Below the pieces are notes generated by a model that was given only the letters and a program-made list of their open reading frames with translations, had not been told where the DNA came from and did no database searches. From positions 5,267,501-5,331,500 of the forward strand of contig NZ_CP011340.1 in the NCBI RefSeq assembly GCF_001278075.1: a stretch of DNA of 64,000 nucleotides, in the 5' to 3' direction. The position numbers were made by a program, and so were the translations under genes. Each line of letters opens with the position of its first letter. Within the stretch, counting starts at the first letter, position 1. This document shows, one piece after another, positions 1 through 12,732 of the stretch. The DNA comes from Streptomyces pristinaespiralis (GTDB lineage: Bacteria; Actinomycetota; Actinomycetes; Streptomycetales; Streptomycetaceae).

Positions 1-2949
<2,949 letters not shown>

Positions 2950-3046
2950 GTTGCTCGCGTCCACTGTGTTAGTTCTGAAGTAACGAACTCGCCCGACCCT
3001 GCCTTTTGGTGGGGTTGCCGGCTGGTAGTTCGGACATCTTCATAGA

Positions 3047-3165
3047 GTTTCGGTGGTCATTGCGTTAGGGAAACGCCCGGTTACATTCCGAACCCGGAAG
3101 CTAAGCCTTTCAGCGCCGATGGTACTGCAGGGGGGACCCTGTGGGAGAGTAGGACGCCGCCGAAC
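3047..3165 (+). rRNA. 5S ribosomal RNA
   Basis: The typical actinobacterial 5S sequence begins GTTTCGGTGGTCATTGCG and ends with GAGTAGGACGCCGCCGAAC, about 119 nt. The 5' GTTTCGGTG segment pairs with the 3' CGCCGAAC segment as the terminal helix. It lies about 100 nt after the 23S 3' end, the usual 16S-23S-5S order, and is followed directly by a strong terminator. No tRNA gene was seen in the spacer or after the 5S. Confidence 0.95.
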
Positions 3166-3176
3166 AATCATTGTGG

Positions 3177-3207
3177 GAAAGCCCCGCACCTCTGGTGCGG
3201 GGCTTTC
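3177..3207 (+). terminator. rRNA operon terminator
   Basis: Perfect hairpin GAAAGCCCCGCACC-TCT-GGTGCGGGGCTTTC just after the 5S gene. Its A-rich left end and T-rich right end let it act in both directions, so it could also stop the leftward operon that ends at 3276. Confidence 0.9.
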
Positions 3208-3275
3208 CTGTGTTCAGGGACAGTTCCGGATACAGGCCCACCCGTGCCGGCGCGAGCCGGCCGCGTCTGAGGGAA

Positions 3276-4586
3276 TCAGAGGCGACCGGCTGCTTTGAGA
3301 GCGAGATACGCATCGGCGAGAGCGGGTGCGATCTTCTCCGGTGTCGCATCCACAACCGTGACACCGTGGCGCTGCAACTGCTCCGCCGCGCGGTTCCGCT
3401 GGGACTGGGCCTGGGTCGCTGCCGCTGCGTCGTAGACACCCTCGACCGAGCCGCGCGTCGCCTTCATGCGTTCGATGTGAGGATCGGCCACAGAGGCCAC
3501 CAGGACGGTGTGGCGCTGCGTGAGCTGCGGGAGGACGGGCAGCAGGCCCTCCTCGACCGGAGCGGCGTCGAGGCTCGTCAGAAGGACGATGAGGGACCGG
3601 CGGGGAGCGTTCGTCAGCGCGGCTGCGCTGAGGCCGCGGGCGTCCGTCTCGACGAGTTCCGGCTCCAGAGGAGCGAAAGCGTTGACCATGGCCGGAAGCA
3701 CGTCACCGGCGGACCGCCCGACGACCTGGGCGCGGATGCGCCGGTCGTACGCCAGCAGGCCCACTCGGTCACCCGCGCGTGACGCCAACGCGCCCAGCAG
3801 GAGCGCGGCGTCCATCGCGGCGTCCAGGCGTGGGACGTCCCCGACGCGTCCGGCCGAGGTCCGCCCCGTGTCGAGAACGATGAGGATGTGCCGGTCGCGT
3901 TCCGGGCGCCAGGTGCGGACGGCCACGGTGGTCCGGCGAGCGGTGGCCCGCCAGTCGATGGACCGAGTGTCGTCCCCGGGGACGTAGTCGCGAAGACTGT
4001 CGAACTCCGTTCCCTGGCCCCGGATCAGGACGCTGGTACGGCCGTCGAGTTCGCGCAGTCGCGCCAGGCGGGACGGCAGATGCTTGCGGCTCGTGAAGGG
4101 CGGGAGGACGCGGACCGTCCAAGGGACGTCGTGATTGCCCTGCCGGGCCGCCAGGCCCAGGGGGCCGTAGGAGCGGACCGTGATGCGCTCCGGCCGGCGG
4201 TCGCCCCGTCGTGTGGGCCGCAGGACCGTGGTGAGCCGACGGCGCTCGCCGGCCGGGATGCTCAACCTGTGGCGTGAGGCAGTCTGCTCGGCCCCCGGCA
4301 GCCAGCTGCTGGGCGGCCAGGCATCGCGGAGATCGGCTCGCAGCCGCCGCTCTGAAGGGTTGGTGACCATCAGGTCGACTTTCGCGGCGTCACCGAGTCG
4401 AACGGATGTGTCACCACTTCGGGTGAACCGGAGCGTTCGCACTGGCGCGGCGAGGGCGTAGTCGCACAGGATTGCGAGTGAGAGGGGCGCGTTGACAGCG
4501 AGCATCCCGGTCCAGCTCGGAGCGAGGATGCCTACGGGAAGTGAGCCGAGCGCGGCCAGGAGTGCGGTTCGTCCGGTGAGGGCCAT
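3276..4586 (-). CDS. DUF58 domain protein
   Basis: 436-residue protein, last gene of a five-gene leftward operon. Two hydrophobic segments lie in the first 50 residues. The DUF58 signature GTEFDSLRDYVPGDDTRSID sits near residues 190-210, and a von Willebrand A-like fold follows (HILIVLDTGRTSAG near 235). DUF58 proteins typically sit beside MoxR ATPases and are thought to act with them as chaperone or insertion systems for VWA or metal-binding partners; the substrate here is unknown. The ATG start lies 7 bp after the moxR stop, so translation is probably coupled. Family call is secure, function is not. Confidence 0.88.
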   Translation of the reverse strand: MALTGRTALLAALGSLPVGILAPSWTGMLAVNAPLSLAILCDYALAAPVRTLRFTRSGDTSVRLGDAAKVDLMVTNPSERRLRADLRDAWPPSSWLPGAEQTASRHRLSIPAGERRRLTTVLRPTRRGDRRPERITVRSYGPLGLAARQGNHDVPWTVRVLPPFTSRKHLPSRLARLRELDGRTSVLIRGQGTEFDSLRDYVPGDDTRSIDWRATARRTTVAVRTWRPERDRHILIVLDTGRTSAGRVGDVPRLDAAMDAALLLGALASRAGDRVGLLAYDRRIRAQVVGRSAGDVLPAMVNAFAPLEPELVETDARGLSAAALTNAPRRSLIVLLTSLDAAPVEEGLLPVLPQLTQRHTVLVASVADPHIERMKATRGSVEGVYDAAAATQAQSQRNRAAEQLQRHGVTVVDATPEKIAPALADAYLALKAAGRL

Positions 4587-4593
4587 CAGTGCC

Positions 4594-5573
<980 letters not shown>

Positions 5574-5577
<4 letters not shown>

Positions 5578-6800
5578 GAGGTGCGTACCTCTCTTTCGAG
5601 GGCGTCGAGTTGGTCTGCGAGTCGGACGAGTGCGGTGTCGTCGGCCGGGGGAGCGCCGAAGAGGAGTTCACGGAGGTCGTGCTCACCATCGGGGAGGTGC
5701 GCGGAGACCGCGGGAAGCAGGACTTCGGGCGAGTGCGTGTCGGCGGCGGAGACACCGAGAAGCGGGGCAAGGCGGGTTCTGGTGGCGGAGCGGAGCGAGG
5801 CGGCGGCGCGGTCACGCGCGTTCACCTTGCGGTAGAGGCGGGCACGGCCCTCGGTGGTCTCCGACGCGCGGATGGCCACCGGCAGTTGTTCGGTCACCAG
5901 AGGGCCGAGCCGGCGGGCACGCCATACGGCCGCCAGGACGGCCGCCACGAGGAGTTGCAGACTGCCCCACAGCCAGCCACCGGGGATCAGGTCGAGGAAC
6001 GCGTCCTCGCCGTCACTTTCGCCGCTGCCCTGGTCGTCGCCGTCTCCGTCGGTGGGGAGCGCCGCGGAGGGGTCGTCGAGTGAAGGGATGTACCAGACCA
6101 GTTCGGGGTGGGACCCGAGGAGTTGCAGGGCGAGGGAGGCATTGCCGTGCTTGTCGAGACGATCGTTGTAGAGGATGTCCGGAGCGCCGAGGAGGACGGT
6201 GTCGCCGCCGTTCGGCGCGTCGAGCCTCACGAGGGACGGAAGGCCGCCGCTCGGGTAGCACCTGTCGGCGCCGGGCGCCTCGGTGACGTAACGCTCGCCG
6301 CCGAGATCGGCGCTGCCCGCACGGCGGGCGGCGGGGAGATCGCATCGAGGGCTGCGCTCGGACACCTCGGTCCGGGAGCCGATGTCGACGCCTGGCGCGA
6401 GTGTGCCGACGGAGGCGGGACCGGCGGCCATCAGCACGGTCCGTCCGCCGGCGGAGGCGGTCGCGGACCGGAAGGTCTGCTGCTGAGCGGCCGTCAGCAT
6501 GTCGGGCTCGGTGACGAGGACGGTGGTGTCGGCGCCGGCCGCGGAGGTGGCGTCCTCAAGGGTGGTGACGACCCTGGTGGTGACCCCCCGGTTCTTCAGG
6601 AGCTCGGCGACAGCACGGCTGCCGTTCCGGTCCACGGAGCGCGGGTCGAGGCGGCCGTGGTGATCACCCGACCGCAGTGCTGCCATGGCGATGCCGGCCA
6701 CGACGAGAAGCAGGAGCACGAGGAGCAGGCCACGGACGCGGTTCCACACCTGGCGGGTGGAGGGCGACATGGACGTCGCGCTGCTCGTGAGGCCGGTCAT
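5574..6800 (-). CDS. DUF4350 membrane protein
   Basis: 408 residues. A TM segment lies at about residues 20-42 (GLLLVLLLLVVAGIAMAAL). A DUF4350-type extracytoplasmic domain follows (DPRSVDRNGSRAVAELLKNRGV), resembling a GATase-like or periplasmic-binding fold. A second TM segment lies near residues 255-275, then a charged cytoplasmic tail. The ATG at 6800 is chosen because it overlaps the upstream stop (ATGA) and begins a plausible membrane protein; the same frame stays open further upstream but reads as Arg/Pro-rich shadow sequence. In actinobacteria this gene usually accompanies MoxR, DUF58 and DUF4129 genes. Biochemical role unknown. Confidence 0.85.
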
Positions 6801-7483
6801 TCGGCGGCTCCCTCTGCAGCGGTGGCCGACAGGGGCTTGCTGTTCTCCAGGTCGAGGTCCAGGTCCCGGAGCCGTTCGTACGCCTGCCGGTCGGCGGTGC
6901 GACCGCCGTACGTGACGTCGTCGAAGACGCGGGCCGCGGCACGCAGTTCGTCGGCGTGGTGGGGGAGCGTGCGCCCCGCTTCCGCGGCGGCCTCGTCGGC
7001 GGTGCGGCCCGGCCTGGGGTCGAGGAGGGTGCGCTCTTCCAAGGAGCGGACGATGGCGCGCATCCGCTCCTGCACGGCCTGGTTCCATCGCTCGGCGGCG
7101 GCGTGCTTGTCCGACGCGCTGCGGTGCGCAGAGGCGCTGCGCGGGCCCTCCTCGAAGAGCGAGTCCGCGGTACGGACGGTGCGCTGGGGCTTACCGAGCC
7201 GCCACCACAGCGCGGCCGCGAGGGCGAGGACGACGAGGATGATGGCGATCAGGCCGATCACGCCGCCGGGCGCGCCGCTCGAGGCGGCACCGAAGAGGCC
7301 GTCGACCCACTCCCAGAAGCGGTCGAGGGCGCGCTCGAGGAGGTTCGGGTCGTTCTCGTGGTACATCGGCCTGGACAGTTCCCGCTCCGCCGCCTCGCGG
7401 GCCGGATCGCGTGGAGTGTCCACCGGTACGTCGTCGCTCGCTCCGAACAGCAGTGCCGCCGTCGCGCCCCCCGTGCCCAACAC
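6797..7483 (-). CDS. DUF4129 domain protein
   Basis: 228 residues. One TM segment lies at about residues 75-95 (GVIGLIAIILVVLALAAALWW). The acidic C-terminal DUF4129 region follows, with conserved Glu/Arg residues and the RVFDDVTYGGRTADRQAYE stretch. It starts at GTG 7483, 4 nt after the previous stop; no in-frame ATG gives a better start. Together with DUF4350, MoxR and DUF58 it probably forms a membrane-associated complex. Function inferred from context only. Confidence 0.85.
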   Translation of the reverse strand: MLGTGGATAALLFGASDDVPVDTPRDPAREAAERELSRPMYHENDPNLLERALDRFWEWVDGLFGAASSGAPGGVIGLIAIILVVLALAAALWWRLGKPQRTVRTADSLFEEGPRSASAHRSASDKHAAAERWNQAVQERMRAIVRSLEERTLLDPRPGRTADEAAAEAGRTLPHHADELRAAARVFDDVTYGGRTADRQAYERLRDLDLDLENSKPLSATAAEGAAE

Positions 7484-7487
7484 CGCA

Positions 7488-8711
7488 TCAGCCCCCGGTG
7501 GATCGGTTACCGGGAGGTGCCGATCCGTAGCCGGAGAGCCCGGCTGCCCGCGCGAGTTCGAGGTCGAGCGCTTCGCGGCGGATGCGCTGGTCCACGTAGA
7601 GGAGCACCGTCACACCGGCGGAGATCGGGTAGGTGATCGACGAGGCGATCACGGATCCGATGCCCGTGATGATCAGGAAGGGCCAGCCGAAGTCGGGTCC
7701 GGTTCCGGTGAACAGATCGCCGACTCCGGCGCCGTCCACCGCGAAGCCGATGATCGTGAACGGGATGGCGATGACCATGCTCACGACGAAGACCAGCAGC
7801 AGGGTCAGCAGCGTGATCCCGAAGACCCGCCACCAGGCGCCCTGGACGAGCTTGGCGGAGCGGCGCAGGGACGTAATGACGCCTTGACGTTCCAGCACGA
7901 GGGCGGGGGAGGCCAGGGCGAAGCGGACCATCAGCCAGATGATGACGGTGAGAGCGGCGAGACCGCCGACCACGGAGAGCAGGACACCCGCGCCGCCGAT
8001 CAGCATCCCCGGGAGTACGCCGACGGTCATGATCGTGGCGCTGCCCAGCGGCAGCAGCAGGGTGAGGCCCAGAAGGTGCGGGAGTCGCGGCCGGGCCTCG
8101 CGCCAGGCCTCGGCGAGGGTGATCGGGCGGCCGAGCACCGAGCGGCTGATCACCACGGTGAGCAGTGCGGTGGTGAGCAGGGTGCCGATCAAGGTGATCA
8201 ACAGGGCGGGGCCGAGGGCCACCAGGCTCGACTGCAGCGACTCGACGGACTGCTCCAGGGCTTCCTCGGGCGTGGCGTCGGGATCGACCTCGGGAGGCGC
8301 CGGGAGCAGGTAGCGCTCCACGAGGATGCTGCAGATCTGGGAGATGACGGAAACCGTGATCGTCACACTCAGGACCGTGCGCCAGTGTGCGCGCAGCGTG
8401 GACACCGCACCGTCGAGGATCTCGCCGACGCCGAGGGGGCGGAGCGGGATGACACCTGGCTTGGCCGCGGCGGGGGGCCTGCCCCAGCCGCCGTCGTGGT
8501 GCCTGCCGCCGCCCCACTGCGGCGGGGGCGGGCCGGGGACCTGGCCGGGACCGGTCGGCGCGGACCACTGTCCGGGAGGGGGCTGCTCCTTGGACCACTT
8601 CGAGGTAGGACCGCTTCCGTCCGCGGGCGGCGCCTGATGCGGTACGCCGGGGCCGTTCTGCCCTTCGGAAGGAGCCGATCCGGGCGATGCCCAACCCGGA
8701 GTGTCGTTCAC
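7488..8711 (-). CDS. multispanning membrane protein, first gene of MoxR/DUF58 operon
   Basis: 407 residues. The first ~110 are a Pro/Gly/Gln-rich cytoplasmic region. About six TM helices follow, including VISQICSILVERYLL, LLITLIGTLLTTALLTVV, SVVGGLAALTVIIWLMV and FGITLLTLLLVFVVSMVIAI. The layout resembles the membrane domain of glycerophosphoryl diester phosphodiesterase-type proteins, with no catalytic domain visible. GTG 8711 is chosen because GAGGTGG precedes it by 6 nt. It heads the leftward operon and is divergent from mtnA; promoters for both should lie in 8712-8893. Specific function unknown. Confidence 0.8.
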   Translation of the reverse strand: MNDTPGWASPGSAPSEGQNGPGVPHQAPPADGSGPTSKWSKEQPPPGQWSAPTGPGQVPGPPPPQWGGGRHHDGGWGRPPAAAKPGVIPLRPLGVGEILDGAVSTLRAHWRTVLSVTITVSVISQICSILVERYLLPAPPEVDPDATPEEALEQSVESLQSSLVALGPALLITLIGTLLTTALLTVVISRSVLGRPITLAEAWREARPRLPHLLGLTLLLPLGSATIMTVGVLPGMLIGGAGVLLSVVGGLAALTVIIWLMVRFALASPALVLERQGVITSLRRSAKLVQGAWWRVFGITLLTLLLVFVVSMVIAIPFTIIGFAVDGAGVGDLFTGTGPDFGWPFLIITGIGSVIASSITYPISAGVTVLLYVDQRIRREALDLELARAAGLSGYGSAPPGNRSTGG

Positions 8712-8893
8712 GGTCGTCCACCTCATGGATCGTTCACGGGGCCGGCTCGTCGAGCCGGCGCGTTCACAGTGTCCTTCCGCCTGTCCGGGCGGCCGGTTGG
8801 CTGCCATCGTGCCACGCGCGGGCGGTCGGCGGACCGGGGCCCGGGTCACCTTCGTACCTTCATTGTCGGACCGGCACCGGGCAGACTGGGCGG

Positions 8894-10039
8894 ATGGCTG
8901 ATCAGTACGTACAAAACCCGGTGGGCAGCGAGCCGTCGAAGCTTCCTGTGCTGCGTTGGGACGAGCCGCCCGAAGGACCCGTACTGGTGCTTCTCGACCA
9001 GACCCGGCTCCCCGCCGAGGAGGTCGAGCTGGTCTGCACCGACGTTCCGGTCCTGGTGCGCGCGATCCAGACGCTCGCTGTTCGCGGGGCGCCGCTCCTC
9101 GGGATCGCCGGTGCGTACGGGGTGGCGCTCGCGGCGCTGCGGGGCTTCGACGTGGACGAGGCCGCGGAGCTCCTGGAGACCGCGCGGCCCACCGCGGTGA
9201 ACCTCGGGTACGGGGTGCGGCTGGCGGCGTCCGCGTACCGGACCGCCGTCGAGCGCGGGGCCGACAGCGAACAGGCGGCCCGTGCGGCGCTCGCGGCGGC
9301 CGAGGAACTGCACCGCCGTGACGCGGAGGCCAGCAGGCTGATGGCCGGGCACGGTCTGGCGCTGCTGGACGAGCTGCTCCCCGGCGGGGGTCACCGGATC
9401 CTGACGCACTGCAACACCGGGGCACTGGTGTCCGGTGGCGAGGGGACGGCGTTCGCCGTCGCGCTCTCGGCGCACCGCGCGGGCCGGCTCCAGCGCCTGT
9501 GGGTGGACGAGACGCGGCCGCTGCTGCAGGGCTCACGGCTCACCGCCTACGAGGCGGCACGAAACGGGCTGCCGTACACGCTGCTGACGGACAACGCCGC
9601 GGGATCCCTGTTCGCGGCCGGAGAGGTGGACGCCGTGCTGGTCGGGGCGGACCGGATCGCCGCGGACGGCTCGGTGGCGAACAAGGTCGGGACCTATCCG
9701 CTGGCCGTCCTCGCCAAGTACCACCACGTGCCGTTCGTGGTGGTCGCCCCTACGACGACGATCGACCTCGCCACACCGGACGGCTCGACGATCGAGGTGG
9801 AGCAGCGGCCTGGACACGAGGTGACGGAGGTAACATCCCCGCAGTCCGCAGTGGCCGGCGCCGGAAGCGGCGGGCAGACAGTGGCCCCCCTGGGAACCCA
9901 GGCGTACAACCCCGCATTCGATGTCACGCCGCCGGATCTGGTGACGGCGATCGTCACCGAGGAGGGGGTGTTGTCGCCCGTCACCGTGGGCGGCGTAGCG
10001 GAGCTGTGTGCCAGGTCACGCCAGGTAACGATTAGCTAA
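8894..10039 (+). CDS. mtnA: S-methyl-5-thioribose-1-phosphate isomerase
   Basis: 381 residues. Converts methylthioribose-1-phosphate to methylthioribulose-1-phosphate in the methionine salvage pathway, in the cytoplasm. Family motifs are intact: VRGAPLLGIAGAYGVALAAL, the catalytic Cys in THCNTGAL (Cys173) and the catalytic Asp in VLVGADRIAADGSVANKVGT (Asp253), plus the PAFDVTPPDLVTAIVTEEGV C-terminus. ATG 8894 is the natural N-terminus (MADQYVQNPV). The eIF2B-alpha fold is shared with ribose-1,5-bisphosphate isomerases, but the motifs favour MtnA. Its stop is only 4 nt before mtrA, so read-through into mtrAB-lpqB is likely. Confidence 0.93.
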   Translation: MADQYVQNPVGSEPSKLPVLRWDEPPEGPVLVLLDQTRLPAEEVELVCTDVPVLVRAIQTLAVRGAPLLGIAGAYGVALAALRGFDVDEAAELLETARPTAVNLGYGVRLAASAYRTAVERGADSEQAARAALAAAEELHRRDAEASRLMAGHGLALLDELLPGGGHRILTHCNTGALVSGGEGTAFAVALSAHRAGRLQRLWVDETRPLLQGSRLTAYEAARNGLPYTLLTDNAAGSLFAAGEVDAVLVGADRIAADGSVANKVGTYPLAVLAKYHHVPFVVVAPTTTIDLATPDGSTIEVEQRPGHEVTEVTSPQSAVAGAGSGGQTVAPLGTQAYNPAFDVTPPDLVTAIVTEEGVLSPVTVGGVAELCARSRQVTIS

Positions 10040-10043
10040 TGGG

Positions 10044-10733
10044 ATGATGTCGTTTATGAAGGGACGAGTCCTTGTCGTCGACGACGACACCGCACTGGCC
10101 GAGATGCTCGGCATTGTGCTGCGTGGTGAAGGTTTCGAGCCGTCGTTCGTAGCGGACGGTGACAAGGCACTTGCCGCTTTCAGGGAGGCCAAGCCGGATC
10201 TGGTGCTGCTCGACCTCATGCTGCCCGGACGGGACGGCATCGAGGTGTGCAGGCTGATCCGGGCCGAGTCGGGTGTTCCGATCGTGATGCTCACTGCCAA
10301 GAGCGACACCGTCGATGTCGTGGTCGGGCTCGAGTCCGGGGCCGACGACTACATCGTCAAGCCCTTCAAGCCGAAGGAGCTGGTCGCCCGGATCCGGGCG
10401 AGGCTTCGGAGGTCGGAGGAGCCCGCGCCGGAGCAGCTGACGATCGGGGACCTGGTCATCGACGTCGCCGGTCACTCGGTGAAGCGGGACGGGCAGTCGA
10501 TAGCGCTCACCCCGCTGGAGTTCGACCTGCTGGTCGCGCTCGCGCGCAAGCCCTGGCAGGTCTTCACCCGTGAGGTGCTGCTGGAGCAGGTGTGGGGTTA
10601 CCGCCACGCCGCCGACACCCGGCTGGTGAACGTCCATGTGCAGCGGCTGCGCTCCAAGGTCGAGAAGGACCCGGAGCGGCCGGAGATCGTGGTGACCGTC
10701 CGTGGTGTCGGTTACAAGGCCGGGCCGAGCTGA
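10044..10733 (+). CDS. mtrA: response regulator MtrA
   Basis: 229 residues, OmpR/PhoB family, essentially identical in pattern to streptomycete MtrA. The receiver domain (about 7-120) has acidic residues VVDDD, phospho-acceptor DLVLLDLMLPGRDG and Lys in YIVKPFKPKEL. The winged-helix domain (about 135-227) has TPLEFDLLVALARKPWQVFTR and LVNVHVQRLRSKVE. MtrA governs cell-cycle, sporulation and antibiotic genes in Streptomyces. Start codons at 10044 (ATGATG) and 10056 are all possible; the ribosome site is weak, fitting coupling to mtnA. It is followed by mtrB with a 1-nt gap. Confidence 0.96.
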   Translation: MMSFMKGRVLVVDDDTALAEMLGIVLRGEGFEPSFVADGDKALAAFREAKPDLVLLDLMLPGRDGIEVCRLIRAESGVPIVMLTAKSDTVDVVVGLESGADDYIVKPFKPKELVARIRARLRRSEEPAPEQLTIGDLVIDVAGHSVKRDGQSIALTPLEFDLLVALARKPWQVFTREVLLEQVWGYRHAADTRLVNVHVQRLRSKVEKDPERPEIVVTVRGVGYKAGPS

Positions 10734-10734
10734 C

Positions 10735-12732
10735 ATGTCCAGTGGCAGCGTTGCTCCGAAGCCCGGCGAGCCGGGGGTCCGTACGGGGCGGGCTGCCGGA
10801 CCGGGGCGTGGGCCCTCGCGATTCGGCCGCCTGCTCCATGGCGGACGGATGCTCCAGGAAAGCGCCCCCGGCGGGCCGGTGCCGCGGCTCGTCATGCGCT
10901 GGGTGCGCCGTCCGCTGCTCCCCGCCGTGAGGCTGTGGCGACGGAACATCCAGCTCCGGGTGGTCGTGAGCACACTCCTGATGTCACTCGGCGTGGTGGT
11001 GCTGCTCGGCTTCGTCGTCATCGGGCAGGTGCGCAACGGTCTGCTCGACGCGAAGGGCAGGGCGGCGCAGAGCCAGGCGGCCGGCGGTTTCGCCGTGGCC
11101 AGGGAGAAGGCGAACGCGCCGATCGGCCCCGGCGGCGGGCAGGGCGACAACGCCGCCGACGGAAACGCCCGTACCTGGCGCTCCGATCTCGTGGTGCAGC
11201 TCTCCAGCGGCGGCCAGGGCGCCTTCAACGTGGTCGCGCTCAGCGCCGACGCCCAGGGCGCGGGCACCAGCCGTGCGCCACGTACCTCAGGGGGCGTGGA
11301 CCCGGCCAGCATCCCGCAGGACCTGCGGGACGCCGTGCGCCAGGGCGGAGGGACGTTCGAGACGTACCTCAGCATCCGGTACACGGACAACGTGGTCGAG
11401 CCCGAGCCCGGGCTCGTCGTGGGCACGCAGCTCAACGACATCGAGGGCAATCCCTACGAGCTGTACTACCTCTTCCCGCTGGCGCAGGAGGAGCAGTCGC
11501 TGAACCTGGTCAGAGGCACCCTCGCCACGGCCGGCCTCTTCGTCGTGGTGCTGCTCGGCGCGATCGCCTGGCTGGTGGTGCGCCAGATCGTCACCCCCGT
11601 ACGGATGGCGGCCGGGATCGCGGAGCGTCTCGCGGCGGGCCGGCTCCAGGAGCGGATGAAGGTCACCGGTGAGGACGACATCGCGCGGCTCGGCGAGGCC
11701 TTCAACAAGATGGCCCAGAACCTCCAGCTGAAGATCCAGCAGCTCGAGGAGCTCTCCAGGATGCAGCGCCGCTTCGTCTCGGACGTTTCGCACGAGCTGC
11801 GTACGCCGCTGACGACGGTGCGGATGGCCGCCGACGTGATCCACGAGGCCCGCAGCGACTTCGACCCGGTGACGGCGCGCTCCGCGGAGCTGCTCGGCGA
11901 CCAGCTCGACCGCTTCGAGTCGCTGCTGTCCGACCTGCTGGAGATCAGCCGGTTCGACGCGGGCGCCGCCGCGCTCGAGGCGGAGCCGATAGACCTGCGC
12001 GAGGTCGTCCGGCGGGTCATCGGCGGCGCCGAGCCGTTGGCGGAGCGCAAGGGCAGCCGGATACGGGTGGTCGGTGACGAGCAGCCCGTCGTCGCCGAGG
12101 CCGACGCCCGGCGGGTCGAGCGGGTGCTGCGCAACCTCGTGGTCAACGCCGTCGAGCACGGTGACGGCAAGGATGTCGTGGTCCGCATGGCCGTGGCCGG
12201 CGGCGCCGTCGCCGTCGCCGTGCGGGACTACGGTGTGGGTCTCAAGCCCGGCGAGGCGACCCGCGTGTTCAACAGGTTCTGGCGTGCCGATCCGGCGCGT
12301 GCACGGACCACGGGCGGTACCGGCCTCGGGCTGTCGATCGCCGTCGAGGACGCCAGGCTGCACGGTGGCTGGCTGCAGGCGTGGGGCGAGCCGGGCGGCG
12401 GTTCGCAGTTCCGCCTGACCCTGCCGCGTACGGCGGACGAGCCGCTGCGCGGCTCGCCGATACCGCTGGAGCCGGAGGACTCGCGGCAGAACCGGGAGCG
12501 TGCCGCCTCGTCGGGGAAACCTGAGGCGAACGGGCACCGGATGACGTCCGTGCCCGTCCAGAGCGGGTCGGACAAGTCGTCGCTGCCGCCGCGGTCCGCG
12601 CCTCCCGAGGTCGACCCGACGGCGCTGCCGGGCAACGGCTCACGGGTGGTGGCGCGGCAGGCAGGAGAGCGGGGCGACCTCCCCGCGGCGAGGGCTTCAT
12701 CGGAGCGGGAGGACACGACTCGTGGGCGCTGA
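10735..12732 (+). CDS. mtrB: sensor histidine kinase MtrB
   Basis: 665 residues. TM1 lies at about 77-99, an extracytoplasmic sensor region at about 100-267, and TM2 at about 268-288. HAMP follows, then the His box VSDVSHELRTPLTTVRMAAD (His near 356). The ATPase domain has NLVVNAVEHGDG (near 466) and GTGLGLSIAVEDARLHGGW. A Pro/Ser-rich tail of about 90 residues trails the kinase core. Partner of MtrA, acting at the membrane; the N-terminal ~70 residues are unusually long and basic. The lpqB start overlaps its last codons. Confidence 0.95.
   Translation: MSSGSVAPKPGEPGVRTGRAAGPGRGPSRFGRLLHGGRMLQESAPGGPVPRLVMRWVRRPLLPAVRLWRRNIQLRVVVSTLLMSLGVVVLLGFVVIGQVRNGLLDAKGRAAQSQAAGGFAVAREKANAPIGPGGGQGDNAADGNARTWRSDLVVQLSSGGQGAFNVVALSADAQGAGTSRAPRTSGGVDPASIPQDLRDAVRQGGGTFETYLSIRYTDNVVEPEPGLVVGTQLNDIEGNPYELYYLFPLAQEEQSLNLVRGTLATAGLFVVVLLGAIAWLVVRQIVTPVRMAAGIAERLAAGRLQERMKVTGEDDIARLGEAFNKMAQNLQLKIQQLEELSRMQRRFVSDVSHELRTPLTTVRMAADVIHEARSDFDPVTARSAELLGDQLDRFESLLSDLLEISRFDAGAAALEAEPIDLREVVRRVIGGAEPLAERKGSRIRVVGDEQPVVAEADARRVERVLRNLVVNAVEHGDGKDVVVRMAVAGGAVAVAVRDYGVGLKPGEATRVFNRFWRADPARARTTGGTGLGLSIAVEDARLHGGWLQAWGEPGGGSQFRLTLPRTADEPLRGSPIPLEPEDSRQNRERAASSGKPEANGHRMTSVPVQSGSDKSSLPPRSAPPEVDPTALPGNGSRVVARQAGERGDLPAARASSEREDTTRGR

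Noticed and set aside
3171..3782. Plus-strand frame after the 5S gene
   Set aside because: Begins within the rRNA terminator and runs antisense to the DUF58 gene.
8712..8893. Possible SAM or methionine riboswitch upstream of mtnA
   Set aside because: No recognisable riboswitch core or terminator-antiterminator pair in this short divergent spacer.
6108..9200. A 1030-codon plus-strand open frame
   Set aside because: Antisense to four genes with recognisable families; Arg/Gly/Asp-rich, no domain. A GC-bias shadow.
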